The notes beneath the pieces were generated by a model. It saw only the letters and a list, made by a program, of their open reading frames with translations, ran no database searches and was not told the DNA's origin. From NCBI GenBank assembly GCA_012295275.1, contig CM022668.1, positions 2,398,989 through 2,462,988 of the forward strand: a stretch of 64,000 bases of DNA. The letters run 5' to 3'. Within the stretch, counting starts at the first letter, position 1; each line of letters begins with the position of its first letter. Positions 1 to 9,994 of this stretch are shown here, piece by piece. The position numbers and the translations under genes were made by a program. The DNA comes from Chrysomallon squamiferum (lineage: Eukaryota > Mollusca > Gastropoda > Neomphalida > Peltospiridae).

Positions 1-691
1 CAGAGTTTTCATATTCTTTGTCATCAAAGTTGTACTGAATACTGAGAAACTCGTCAACAATGTTTGTGTCTGACCTGTGATCACTCTGCACATCAGATCT
101 AATCAGACTGTCTGATTTGCTATCAGAATTTTCTCGATTTTCCTCTGAATGTTGAGGATTATTATTTAAAAGGTCAAAATCACTCTCTGAAACTTGAGAA
201 TTAGTGTCTGAAACTTTATGACTAAACTCTGAAACTTCAGCACTATCTTCTGAAACAGCTTCAGAATTACTGTCTGAAACGTCAGTATAGTCCTCTGAAG
301 AAATTTTAGAATTACTCTGTGAAACTTCATGATTACTGTATGAAACTTCATGTCTCTGCTCTGAAACTTCACTATTACTGTCAAAAACTTCATGTTTCTG
401 TTCTGAAACTTCACTATTACTGTCCAAAACTTCAGTATTACTGTCAAAAACGTCATTATTACTGTCAAAATCTTCAGGAATCACTGTCAGAAACTTGAGG
501 ATTGCCTTCTGTGGTTGTTGAGGAAGATCTGGCTTGGTGTGAGCTGCTGTACTCGTGGCCTGTGTGACAGATTCGTGGGTCTGGGTGGAAGGGAAGAGGA
601 AGGGGTTGAGTATGCACTGCTGTCCTATGAAGTAATGATCATCAGGGCAAGATGACACACACTGGTTCTTGTGCAGGAAATACTTACACAT
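1..691 (-). CDS. Paralogue A exon 6: last Cys pair then Ser/Asp/Glu-rich repeat tail (open at window edge)
   Basis: Acceptor AATGTTTCAG|ATG, phase 0. It starts MCKYFLHKNQCVSSCPDDHY and ends the cysteine module at FIGQQCIL, matching paralogue B exon 6, which stops there. Here the frame stays open for 230 residues to the window edge. A linker rich in T, S, Q and P (about residues 300-335) is followed by about twelve degenerate units of 7-13 residues built on SNSEVSEQ / HEVSDSN / FDSNSEV, then a less regular acidic stretch. The tail is hydrophilic, acidic and has no cysteines. A cryptic donor (ATGT|GTAAGT) lies 4 nt after the acceptor. Confidence 0.8.
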   Translation of the reverse strand, partial: MCKYFLHKNQCVSSCPDDHYFIGQQCILNPFLFPSTQTHESVTQATSTAAHTKPDLPQQPQKAILKFLTVIPEDFDSNNDVFDSNTEVLDSNSEVSEQKHEVFDSNSEVSEQRHEVSYSNHEVSQSNSKISSEDYTDVSDSNSEAVSEDSAEVSEFSHKVSDTNSQVSESDFDLLNNNPQHSEENRENSDSKSDSLIRSDVQSDHRSDTNIVDEFLSIQYNFDDKEYENS

Positions 692-3600
692 CTGAAACAT
701 TTTAAAAATAAGTTTGTATTCATTTTAAAACATTCAGAATATAGTGAAATATAACGAAACGTTCTAAAAAAATACATACACAGCTAGATTAATATTTGAG
801 TTTTAAAATATTCATAAAAATACTTAAATATCTGAAAAATATTTATAACTAAATTTTTGTTTCTGATTTAAAGATTCTTCAAAATATCTGAACAAACAAA
901 TAAATAAATAAAATAACAAATAAATAAATAAATAAATAAATAAATAAATGGACAAATAAACATTATCAATTTTAACTGATTGTTTTTGCCATTAACTTTT
1001 CAAATATGAAATAATATTCTTCTACTGTTGATCGTATTCAGTCTAGCATGAAGAGATATTTAAACTTAAGAGACCAGACTTCACACTTCAGTCTGTGACT
1101 AACTAAAAACTGAAATCACTTACAACACAGTCTGTGACTAAGTAAGAACTGAGATGACTTACAACACAGTCTGTGACTAAGTAAGAACTGAGATGACACT
1201 GAGTAAAAACTGAGACGACTTACAACACAGTCTGAAGATATCTGTGACTGAGTAAGAACTGAGATGACTTACAACACAGTCTGTGTCTCTGGGTCCTGTG
1301 ACTAAGTAAGATGACTTACAACACAGTTTAAAAAACTGAGATGACATTTGTATTCATTTCTGTGAAAACATTCAAGAACTAGAGATAAATATAACGAAAT
1401 GTTCTAAAAAAAATACTTATAGTCTGTGACAGCTGGATTAATATTCATAAAAAACTGAGATGACTTAAATATCTGAAAAAACTATTTAAAACATATTTGT
1501 GTTTCTGATTTAAACTGAAGATTCTTTAAAAAATCTCAACAAACAAACAATTAAATAAATAAATAAACAAATAAACATAAATTTTAACACAGTATGTGAC
1601 TGATTTCTGCCATTAACTTTTCTCAATATTCCTCTACAACATCTGTGACTCCTATTCAGTCTAGCATGAAGAGATATTTAAACTTAAACACTGAGATGAC
1701 CAGACTTCTGAGATGACATTACAGTCTGTGACTAAGTAAAAACTGAGATGACTTACAACACAGTCTGTGACTGAACTGAGATGACTTACGACACAGTCTG
1801 TGACTAAGTGAGAACTGAGACGACTTACGACACAGTCTGTGACTAAGTGAGAACTGAGATGACTTACGACACAGTCTGTGACTAAGTAAGAACTGAGATG
1901 ACTTACGACACAGTCTGTGTCTGTGGGTCCAGTGCAGACGACTAAGTAAGAACTGAGATGACTTACGACACAGTCTGTGTCTGTGGGTCCAGTGCAGCCG
2001 ACGGCGCACTCCGTGTGACAGCAGCCGAACACGTCCGTGCTGAAACAGTGGTTCAAACAGGAAGAGGGGCACGTCATCGTGTTCACTGAAACACAAACAA
2101 AGCTTATTTTTACATCTATCTACTTAATTACACATTTGTTTAGTGAATTTAACCTCTGTACGTGTAATTTTACATTTGTTTAGTTAATTATAAATTTATT
2201 TTAGTTAATTATACATTTACTGATTTAATTTTATATTTATTTAGTCAATTTTACATTTACTGATTTAATTTTACATTTATTTAGTTAATTATAAATTTAT
2301 TTTACTTAATAATACATTTCTTTATTTAATTTTACATTTGTTAATGAATCTGTTAATTTTAAAATATTTTATTTATACGTTTTTGTCTTCAAATTATTCA
2401 TTTACTAGCGTGTTTTAATTATATTTGATTACATTCTCAATCATTTCGATATTTCTTTATTTATATTTTTAACATCTATTTATTTATATGCATTCATAAT
2501 TTTAATCCTAACACTATCACAAACCTTAACCCTACTCTGATGTATATCTTAAGTGAACAGTTTATTCAATTAAACATAAATTTAATTCTTTCCAAAAATT
2601 CGTCCTAACTTTTATTGTTTTGTACCAAAAGTTTTCTTCAAATAATCTGACACTGAAATCCACCCTAACTACAAGGCTCATTCTAACCCTAAACACTATC
2701 CTAATCTAACGAAAACCCTAATCCTATCCTTAATCCTATCCCTAACCCTATCCCTAACCTCCCATTCTGTTACAGCACCATTTAAGTATTTATATTTTAT
2801 AAATGAACACTGGAAAGAAAGAAAAAACACAAAAAAGATTTGATCACTCACCTTTCTGACACAGGTTGTCTTCTGGTCCCCAGCATCGACTCACGTTGCC
2901 ATGACGACAGTGGGAGGAACATGGCTCACCTTAGTAATATACAACACAATACAATAGTTAAAATAATGATTATTGTTTAAAATGCATTTAACTAACAGTG
3001 ACAGTTCATCACAAAATAAAATATACGAGAAATTTTATGACATAATTTTGTTTTTGTTTTTAATATCCATCATCATTATTCTTCTTCTGTTATTTTTGCT
3101 GCTATTTTTATTATTATTGTTTTTATTGCTGTTGTTGGTGGTGTTGTTGTTGTCGTTGTCGTTTGCTGCTGCTACTATTGTTGTTAAACTTACAGTTAGT
3201 TGAATGTCCGTGTTTCTTCATATGTAACACATTGTCTCTGTTGGGGGTCAGGTGATCCCAGTCAATGGTGTCCACGTGACATAGCAACGGGTTTTCTAGA
3301 AACAGGACGTTTCCTCGAGAAATCTCTGAAATAAGAATTATTACAATAACAGTGCAATATCTGTCATTGTATGGCATGCAAATCAGAGTGAATCAGTGTT
3401 TAAAGACTCTTAAATATACTGCTGTACTGCAGGTTAATTTAAATGTTTTTCAGAGGAGAAACCCAAATAACTTTAGCTATTACTTTTTTTACAATCAAGA
3501 AAGTATCTTTAATAAGAAATATGCAATAAATAAATAAATAAATAAATGTTATAAACGTAGAAATATTAGAAGATCATGAAAAACAATTAATTGTCCATAT

Positions 3601-4119
3601 ATTTTAGATTTAAATGCAGCCACAATAAAATCTTCTTCAATTCTAACCCAACGTACGTTTTTTTTTAATCTTACCTTTCAGTTCTGGCATTTGCAAAGAC
3701 CTCAGACCATTGGTCATATTTCTGGAGGTCAAGGTCACAACAAGACCGTAGTCGGAACCGAGAACGGAGAAGGTGCTGTCCGCGCGAATCAGCTTCAGTT
3801 TTGGAAGCGAGATTTTCTCAACTTCCGTCACGAGACCAATCAGAACGTACCCTGTCACCATCTCGATGTCTTTCAGAAAGTCCACATCGTAACGTATATC
3901 CTTGGAAACGAGGTTGGTGACCTCCAGGTTACCGTTGACAAACGTGCAGCCGGAGTAGTGACGTTTCAATGACGTATAGTGGTCTGACAGATTTCCGGAA
4001 ATAGCGAACCCGACATTGGTTCCAGAACATTCTTTAAAAGTGACGTCTTCGCCTGAGAGAAAAATAATAATAAAAATTTTAAAAATTAAAACGTCAAATA
4101 TAACTTGTCTCTGTCTTTT

Positions 4120-4159
<40 letters not shown>

Positions 4160-4612
4160 TGTTAACTTTCAATTTCACGGACTAATAATGGGAAGCAGCT
4201 GTTCAGAAAATGTAAACATTAACCCTAAAATGTACCGAAACATTAAACCTCAGTACACATAACAGCTACATAATAAGTAATGTAATAATACAGGCAGACA
4301 TAAAAACAGTGTAAACAAATGTTGTTGTTGTTGTTCTTGTCCTTATAGTTTTTGTTATTATCATTGTTGTTGTTGTTGTCGTCGTTGTTATTGTTATTGT
4401 AGTTGATATTGTCGTTGTCGTTATTATTATTGCTGTTGTTATTCTTATCATTAATTAAAAAAAAAAGTAAAAGAAATGTAATCACAAAAAATGTTTTATG
4501 AGTTTGTTTTTGATTGACAGTTGGCATTTTTATAGACTGGTTTATGTGTCCATGTTCTTGTTTCTGTGTGTAAGAATGTTTCTAAAAGCTATGTATGCAT
4601 GTATGTACGTAC

Positions 4613-4701
<89 letters not shown>

Positions 4702-5838
4702 ATGTATGTGTGTGGATATTACAGTAAAACTGTGAAACTAGGGGTTTGGTGAAATCAGCTTTTACGAAGATATAAGTGTAATTTCACACAGCAAGTTCTA
4801 TATTTAGTTTGTTTGTCGCATTCTTCGGTTCTGACATTTAAAAGGTTATCACTTCGTTGATTCCCTGTTAATGAGAAAGTCTGGTGACGTCACTTAGAGT
4901 TAATTAAAGCAGGGAGAGGAAATCGAGTCACGAACAGCCGCCAGCTCGAGTTTTGCTTTGAGTTGCGAGCCAGTATTCGAGTTACGAGCGAGCTTCAGAA
5001 ACGCCGCCGCTGGTCGACGCAACGAACAACACAACATCCGCCCAGCATCCCTCGCTTCACGTGGTTACCTCGCCGTAGAAACATTTCTGTTGCGGTCGCG
5101 TTTTGTTCAGTATTTTGCCAAATTTCTATTTTCAAACCATGGATTCTAAGAAAGTGAGTGCAAAGGACAGTGCTGAGAAGAAGAAGCGGATGATGTCCAT
5201 TGAATTAAAGCTTGAATTCATAGAAAAACATAAGCGAGATTTGTGTGTAGTCGACTTGTCTAGGCAGTATGAGCGTACTGAAGCAGAAGGAGTCGATAAA
5301 GGCTGTAACTCCAGCTACAGGCGTTAAAATAATTTGTCTGATCTCCAAGATAAATACACTTTAAAAAAATCAATTTATTTCTCTGCGTTCTCTTTTATTT
5401 TGTTTTTATGGAATATTTGTCATTTATAAATAATTTTTTCTTATTTAAAAACACGTTACAAAAAAGAAATATATGGTTTTTAGGGGGCTGGAAGGATTAA
5501 TAGTATTTCATTTAATTTCAGTTGGGAAAATTGATTTGATATACGAGCAAATTGAACGGAACGAATTAAATTCGTAAGTCAAGGAACCAATGTAGTAGCT
5601 TTTGTTTTCACGATGTTTTCCAGTTACAGAAAGTTTATAATAATATAAATAATAATCTTAATAACAATTTCTATTAATTCAAAAATTACTTCTTTTCGTT
5701 TTGATTTTCAATATCTCAACATAACTATTATCATCATCGTCATTATTATTATTGTTATCATCATATTCATCATCATCATTATTATTATTGTTGGTGTTGG
5801 TGTTGTTGTTGTCGTCGTCGTCGTTGTTGTTGCTGTTG

Positions 5839-5872
<34 letters not shown>

Positions 5873-7145
5873 GTTGTTGTTGTTGTTGTTGTAAGTTTTA
5901 TTTGTAAGTTTTGAAACAAAATAATGCAGTTACATTTTTGGTATAGAGAATAGTTTGTAATTATTAAAAACTTGTGACTGCAGTTTTTGCATTTGTTATG
6001 CTAATTTATTCTGTTATTTATTTTATTTTATTTTATTAACAATTTTATTTATTTATATAGTTTATTTAATTCAGTTAATGAGTTTGTTATTACGTTTAGC
6101 TATACTGAAGTAATGGTCGCATTTAAAAAACAAATAATAAAAATTAAAACTCTTCATTAAAACACTCAAATAAATTTAATCCTGATTTATACAAAATATT
6201 GCCATTTTTATTTTTAAGTTTTTATTTTAAAACATCTCAGCATACACATATACTGACAGGCATTGGATTTAAGCGTATTAATAATGTTCATTTTTATACA
6301 TATATATAAAAATTAAAAAGTATTGAGAAACGTCTAATATGTAAATATTTTATCATTTTTTATAACTGAACCGAAAACTGCTGTTTCAAAAGTAAAAATA
6401 TTTTATTTCCAAATCTACCTTTTTTTCACATTTTATAATCATGTTTTTTTTTTTTTTTCCTCTCTGTGTGCAAAACAGAGAAACCTGTTCCTTGATACGA
6501 TAAGAAATAAAAACAAAACTGATTAAACTGTAAACAAACTGCTTTTTTGTGTGTCTGCGGTTACATAGATATATCTTATTTATTTATTTATTTATTTATT
6601 TGTTTGTTTGTTTGTTTGTTTGTCTTATATTATTATTATTTTTACTTATATAAATCAAAGAAAAACGTAATTTAAAATGTTCCTATATATAGGTAATTTT
6701 TTGTTTGTTTGTTGTTTTATTTGACCCATGAAATAAAGTTTAATAAATAAATAGACTGATAGACAGACAGACAGACAGATAGATAGACAGATAGATAGAC
6801 AGACAGACAGACAATCAGACAGATAGATGGATAAATAGATAGATATAGATAGCTATACAGATAGATAGATAGACAAATATATGGATAGATAGATAGATAG
6901 ATAGATGGATAAATAGACAGATAGATAAACAGATAAATAAATAAATTGAAGCAGTAGTAATAGCAGTAGCAGCAATAGTAGTGACAGTTTTAGCAGAGTA
7001 GTTGTAGTAAACAAATAAAATAATTAATAAATAAACAGCAATCGAAATAATAGTTGCAGCAGAATTAAAATATAAAAATTTGTCTTTGAGTCTTAAAGTA
7101 ATAAATTTTACAAATGGTGATAAGGGAGAGGGAAAGAAAAAGAAA

Positions 7146-7176
<31 letters not shown>

Positions 7177-7181
7177 AATAA

Positions 7182-7212
<31 letters not shown>

Positions 7213-7363
7213 AAGAAGAAGAAGAAATGAAGAAACAAAATAACGTTTGTAATAAACCATTATACTTACTTTTCTTGGGCAGCGAGACTTTGGGGAAAAG
7301 TTCAACAGAAATGACCGAATGAAAATGAAGAAAGAAAAAAGCAGACGTAAAAACAAGTTCCAT
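1..7363 (-). CDS. Secreted EGFR-ectodomain-like protein, paralogue A (six exons seen, 3' end outside window)
   Basis: Minus-strand split gene. Reading exons 7363-7270, 4052-3675, 3325-3194, 2929-2852, 2085-1967 and 691 to beyond base 1 gives one open frame of at least 497 residues, with intron phases 1,1,1,1,0. These are the same phases as in the head-to-head paralogue B. Residues 1-20 are a signal peptide. Residues about 32-201 form one receptor-L domain (GYVLIGLVTEV, then ENPLLCHVDTIDW, as in ErbB L1). Residues 202-267 are furin-like, with the ErbB-type CCHTECAVGCTGP. Exon 6 ends the cysteine module and then codes a long Ser/Asp/Glu-rich repeat. No transmembrane segment or kinase is seen before the window edge. 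Known: ErbB L1 plus the cysteine-rich domain binds ligand or packs against partner receptors. Inferred: an extracellular decoy or ligand-binding protein. A truncated view of a full receptor is possible but unlikely, because a second L domain should follow here and does not. Confidence 0.82.
690..1750. repeat. Duplicated intron block (about 700-1110 and 1345-1740), second copy interleaved with array fragments
   Basis: The stretch from TTTGTATTCATTT (705) to the motif GTCTAGCATGAAGAGATATT (about 1042) recurs from 1348 to about 1680. In the second copy, short pieces of the adjacent 39-bp array (AGTCTGTGAC, CTGAGATGAC, TCTGTGAC) sit inside otherwise matching sequence at many points. Confidence 0.75.
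1061..2000 (-). repeat. 39/60-bp tandem array carrying the exon 5 splice donor of paralogue A
   Basis: From about 1750 to 2000 the sequence is built of a 39-bp unit (ACTAAGTAAGAACTGAGATG followed by ACTTACGACACAGTCTGTG on the plus strand); the last two units are extended to 60 bp by more exon sequence. On the minus strand each unit holds ...ACTGTGTC|GTAAGTCATC, the exon 5 end plus donor. Weaker copies with TTGTAAGT continue to about 1061. Units of 39 and 60 are multiples of three, so the frame stays open through the better copies. Confidence 0.9.
1967..2085 (-). CDS. Paralogue A exon 5: furin-like, CCH..C module, with multiplied donor
   Basis: A 119-nt exon, the same size as paralogue B exon 5. 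Acceptor GTGTTTCAG|TG. It codes CLNHCFSTDVFGCCHTEC, then AVGCTGPTDTDCV. The first donor is GACTGTGTC|GTAAGT. Beyond it the same exon end plus donor recurs in 39- and 60-bp units, so the true 3' end may vary: each extra unit would add 13 or 20 in-frame residues (see the repeat entry at 1061-2000). Confidence 0.85.
2500..2765. repeat. Degenerate telomere-like CCCTAA stretch
   Basis: Within intron 4 of paralogue A, many imperfect CCCTAA-like hexamers occur, best at 2735-2760 (CCCTAACCCTATCCCTAACC). This is the complement of the TTAGGG telomere repeat used by most animals, but here too degenerate and short to call a true interstitial telomere. Confidence 0.5.
2852..2929 (-). CDS. Paralogue A exon 4: furin-like, first part
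   Basis: A 78-nt exon between TTACTAAG|GTGAGCC and CAGAAAG|GTGAGT. It codes CEPCSSHCRHGNVSRCWGPE and DNLCQKG, the same 'C..C...C.....CWGP....C' pattern as the start of the ErbB cysteine-rich region. It is too short and too spliced to show as an open frame alone, but phase (1 in, 1 out) and the cysteine pattern fit. Confidence 0.83.
3194..3325 (-). CDS. Paralogue A exon 3: end of receptor-L domain
   Basis: Codes EISRGNVLFLENPLLC followed by HVDTIDWDHL, the typical ErbB/insulin-receptor 'NP.LC...I.W' end of the L1 domain. Acceptor TTATTTCAG|AG; donor AACT|GTAAGT. The 132-nt length equals paralogue B exon 3. A CAA/CAG/AAC-type simple repeat begins just inside the intron after the donor. Confidence 0.87.
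3540..4515. repeat. Intronic simple repeats around exon 2 of paralogue A
   Basis: Outside exon 2 this region holds (ATT)n at about 4121-4158 and a mixed GTT/ATT/GTC stretch at about 4320-4440. Peptides readable across these (Asn- or Thr-rich) are repeat artefacts. No other gene-like signal seen. Confidence 0.8.
3675..4052 (-). CDS. Paralogue A exon 2: receptor-L domain
   Basis: A 378-nt exon with acceptor TTTTTCTCTCAG|GC and donor CTGAAAG|GTAAG. It carries most of a receptor-L (right-handed beta-helix) domain: a conserved Cys in HYSGC, the strand motif VNGNLEVTNLV, GYVLIGLVTEV, and LRSLQMPELKG at the end. Paralogue B exon 2 aligns along its length with identical boundaries. Confidence 0.88.
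4612..4694. repeat. (CT)n microsatellite
   Basis: About 80 bp of uninterrupted CT dinucleotide in intron 1 of paralogue A. Polypyrimidine on the plus strand, so polypurine on the strand of the gene. Confidence 0.97.
4920..5594 (+). mobile_element. Tigger/pogo-type DNA transposon remnant
   Basis: Two parts point to a Tigger-like element. A 62-codon frame at 5139-5327 begins MDSKKVSAKDSAEKKKRMMS and continues IELKLEFIEKH, then VVDLSRQYERT, like the first helix-turn-helix (CENP-B/pogo DNA-binding) region of Tigger transposases, after which it stops. On the right, 5535-5592 read on the minus strand gives CATTGGTTCCTTGACTTACG and AATTTAATTCGTTCCG, very like the Tigger inverted terminal repeat CAGTGGTTCCTCGACTTACG as I recall it, followed by a TA. 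The GAGTTACGAGC-like motifs at 4960-4995 fit the region 5' of the transposase. The catalytic DDE part is missing and I could not find a convincing left terminus, so this is an internally deleted, dead copy in intron 1 of paralogue A. Confidence 0.65.
5595..7269. repeat. Rest of intron 1 of paralogue A: AT-rich with microsatellites
   Basis: No gene seen. Simple repeats: GTT/ATT mix at about 5740-5895, TTTA/TTTG tetramers at about 6572-6622, a GATA/GACA tetranucleotide block at about 6757-6935, and (AAT)n then (AAG)n at about 7146-7226. Hydrophobic or poly-Tyr/Ser peptides readable here are repeat artefacts. Confidence 0.85.
7270..7363 (-). CDS. Paralogue A exon 1: signal peptide
   Basis: Codes 31 residues starting MELVFTSAFFFLHFHSVISV, a basic-poor N-terminus with a hydrophobic core and a likely cleavage after VIS. 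The donor reads AAAA|GTAAGT and leaves phase 1. Paralogue B exon 1 has the same phase and the same VISVE junction, which supports this start and donor. An ATG further upstream in frame exists (7405) but would put a hydrophilic stretch before the signal peptide. Confidence 0.8.
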
Positions 7364-8435
7364 GTTTGTGAGAGAGAACGGCACCCTCGCTGTGTCCTGT
7401 CTCAAACTTTTACTCGACTGTTTTTCTCGTTTTATTTACGAGAAATTGGCACAATCTCTAGTTCCTATGGCGACAAAAACAAAAGCGTTTCTCTCGCTGA
7501 GAAAGAAAACTCTAAGCGTATGAATACATAAACAGGGCCAGAGCGATCTTCTTTACCAGTGGGTGTTCAAATAAACAGTTCACAGAAATTCGTTATGATA
7601 ATCATCATGTTGATTTATGTCCCTCCAAAGCATGGAAGAGTTCATTTACAATAATTTAAGAGCGTTAACGCATGCGTACATATAAATACTCTGTATTGTT
7701 TATGAATGTCAATGTGAATGATTTTGTTCCTTTGTGTGATTGTGGCACACATTTGGAGCTTATAATTTGATGATATATATATATAATTAATAAATAAATA
7801 AATATATATATATATAAAAAACTTATTTACCATGTTGATGTCTGTCTCTCCACTTGAGATTTCTATTTTTATTCTAATTACGTTTTCATTGCAAGAAGAT
7901 TGTACTTTTTTTCAATGCAATACTACCTACTGTTCACTAACCTCTTGTATATCTAACATACTAACTTCCTAACAACTACGAAGCTGAACCACTCCGTCGT
8001 TTTAATGTCTTTATTTGAATATCTCTCAAAAAATTACATCTGTTGGTACTTTGTGTGTTTTGCCATCTTCCTGTTGAACATTTACTCTCAACAGCGACCT
8101 CTACAGGCGGCAGAAGCAGATGTCTGGTGGGTTAATAAAACCTGCCATTATCTCTGCGTGAAGCCAACGAAACAAAATGACCTGCGTGATTGGTAAAGAA
8201 AGGTTCATTTGCATGTGTTATTTACCCCAGTTCACCACATTCCTTCATGTACGCATTTAACCCTATTCCTTACCTGCTCGTAATTAGCACGTAATGAAAT
8301 AAAACAACAAAAACACACACATACTCGTACTCAGAGTTATAACACATGTATATACATTCACTCAAACACTTATACGTATTCTCAAGCAGAGACAAGAGAC
8401 ACAGAGACAGTGACAAAGCGAGAGACACCCACACC

Positions 8436-8437
<2 letters not shown>

Positions 8438-8511
<74 letters not shown>
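8438..8511. repeat. (GA)n microsatellite
   Basis: About 70 bp of uninterrupted AG dinucleotide. Confidence 0.97.
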
Positions 8512-8515
<4 letters not shown>

Positions 8516-8557
8516 ATAGTAGTAACTTTTCGCCCATTTGTCTTCATGTCTAGATCT

Positions 8558-8591
<34 letters not shown>

Positions 8592-8723
8592 ATGAATGAA
8601 TAAAAAAATAATAATAATAAATAAAATAATAAATAATAAAAAAAATTAGCCGCTTATAAAAAATAAAAAAATTAGCCGAAAAAAAAAGAATTTTTTGGTT
8701 TTGTCAGACTTTTATTATTATTG

Positions 8724-8770
<47 letters not shown>

Positions 8771-8999
8771 CATACTTATATAGTACCTTTTCCATACCAA
8801 CTTAGTTCAATGATGTTTTACGGTGTAAAATAATAAATTTAAATATAAAAAGACATAGACATAAACATGTTAAAATAAATGTAAACGTAATGGTGAAACA
8901 TGTTAATATGGTGGCAAAAATAAATTTCACATTTCAAAATTGTATATGATAATTAATCGACTAACTTGAATATTTTGAAACTGGAAAATAACTCATAAC

Positions 9000-9470
9000 T
9001 CTATATTAACAAAATGGATTTGAAAGAAATGGGTCTTTAACGTTGTTTTCAGTGTAGTTTTTGTGTCAGCCTCTTTGATGTTACTTGGGAGTGAGTTCCA
9101 CAGTGTCTTTGTAGCAATCCTGAAACATCTCTAGCAAAGTGGTTGTTCTTATCCTTGGTGTTACTAATCTTACTGACTTCTATGACTGTAGAGTCCTCTT
9201 GTCCTGTACACTTCCAGCAAGACCCTGATGTTCTCTGGGAAACGATCGTTCAAGGTGTTGTATGTGTTGACAGGAGTTTATACTCTGTCCAGCTGAGAAG
9301 AGGCAACCAGTAGAGCTCCTTCAGTACTGGCGATGTGTGAATGTTATGTGATGTCTTGGTCACAATGCGTGAAGCTGTATGACGATGGATCAACTTCGTG
9401 TGCATGCGTATATGAAACTGGCTCGCCAATGCTGGATAATTCATGTTTAAAGAATGACTAGTAGTAGCTG
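9000..9470 (-). mobile_element. Non-LTR retrotransposon remnant, C-terminal end of reverse transcriptase ORF
   Basis: Read on the minus strand in shifting frames: SRIVTKTSHNIHTSPVLKEL then YWLPLLSWTEYKLL (about 9390-9270), and further down LWNSLPSNIKEADT followed by TLKTTLKTHFF (about 9110-9025). These match the well-known end of many LINE proteins (R.VT...H..PVLKELHWLP...R..YK and LWNSLP..I......FK..LKTHLF). Frameshifts and stops separate the pieces, so it is a dead fragment; the upstream catalytic motif is absent. Confidence 0.75.
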
Positions 9471-9522
9471 AAGAAGGTTATATCGGTTTTATGTTACGTT
9501 ACGTTGTGCTATGTTATTTGTT

Positions 9523-9565
<43 letters not shown>

Positions 9566-9894
9566 GTTTAGTTAGTTAGTTATGAATTTTTGTTTTTAAT
9601 GTTTTTATGTATATGAAATTATTTAAAAACATAAACAAGTTTAAATATTTTGTAATGACTTATTTTACATTACATTTTTCTTGCATAATTCCTAAATTAA
9701 TTCTGTATTTTACTGAAATTAAGCATATGTTGACACGCTAAGGATCAACGATACAGAGATAAAAGTAAAAAGCAACGCCTAGAGCGAAGAATCGTCTCGA
9801 CATATCTGAAACGGGCTAGAGTCACGTGACCTGCTCTGAGAGGAAATATCAACAAACTTCAAGAACAGGAAGAAGAAAGAGAAGGAGAAAAAAA

Positions 9895-9994
9895 ATGATG
9901 AAGTCATTTTTCTTGTTGACTGTTTGTTTTATAAACGCGGTCATATCGGTGGAGATAATTAAGACAAGAAGCGAAGAGCTCTTTAAAAGAGAAG
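9895..9994 (+). CDS. Paralogue B exon 1: signal peptide
   Basis: ATGATG start, hydrophobic core SFFLLTVCFINAVIS, donor GAAG|GTAGGT leaving phase 1. It shares the VISVE cleavage region with paralogue A. Confidence 0.8.

Larger units (their letters stand above)
7364..9894. other. Region between the two head-to-head paralogues
   Basis: 2.5 kb between divergent starts, so it should hold both promoters, but no TATA box or other element stands out. Content: TA-rich repeats near 7770-7820, a (GA)n microsatellite (8438-8511), ATT/ATA repeats (8559-8770), the LINE remnant at 9000-9470, and (TTTA)n at 9522-9565. A 63-residue frame at 8005-8196 has no recognisable features. Confidence 0.6.

Noticed and set aside
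166-468. Minus-strand 100-codon frame rich in Lys/Phe/Val
   Set aside because: Off-frame shadow of the repeat tail of paralogue A exon 6, which is open in the frame matching the splice phase.
1061-2000. CRISPR-like regular repeats
   Set aside because: The 39-bp units are contiguous with no unique spacers, and the genome is eukaryotic.
1661-2096. Two minus-strand frames with repeated VSHLSS / CRKSSQF peptides
   Set aside because: Read-through of exon 5 into the tandem donor array; one frame is kept only as the possible alternative-donor extension, the other is a shadow.
4243-4527. Asn-rich and Thr-rich frames
   Set aside because: Translated triplet microsatellite in an intron.
6815-7405. 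196-codon minus frame with Ser, Tyr and Ile runs
   Set aside because: Only the first 31 codons from 7363 are real (exon 1 of paralogue A); the rest is read through the donor into simple repeats.
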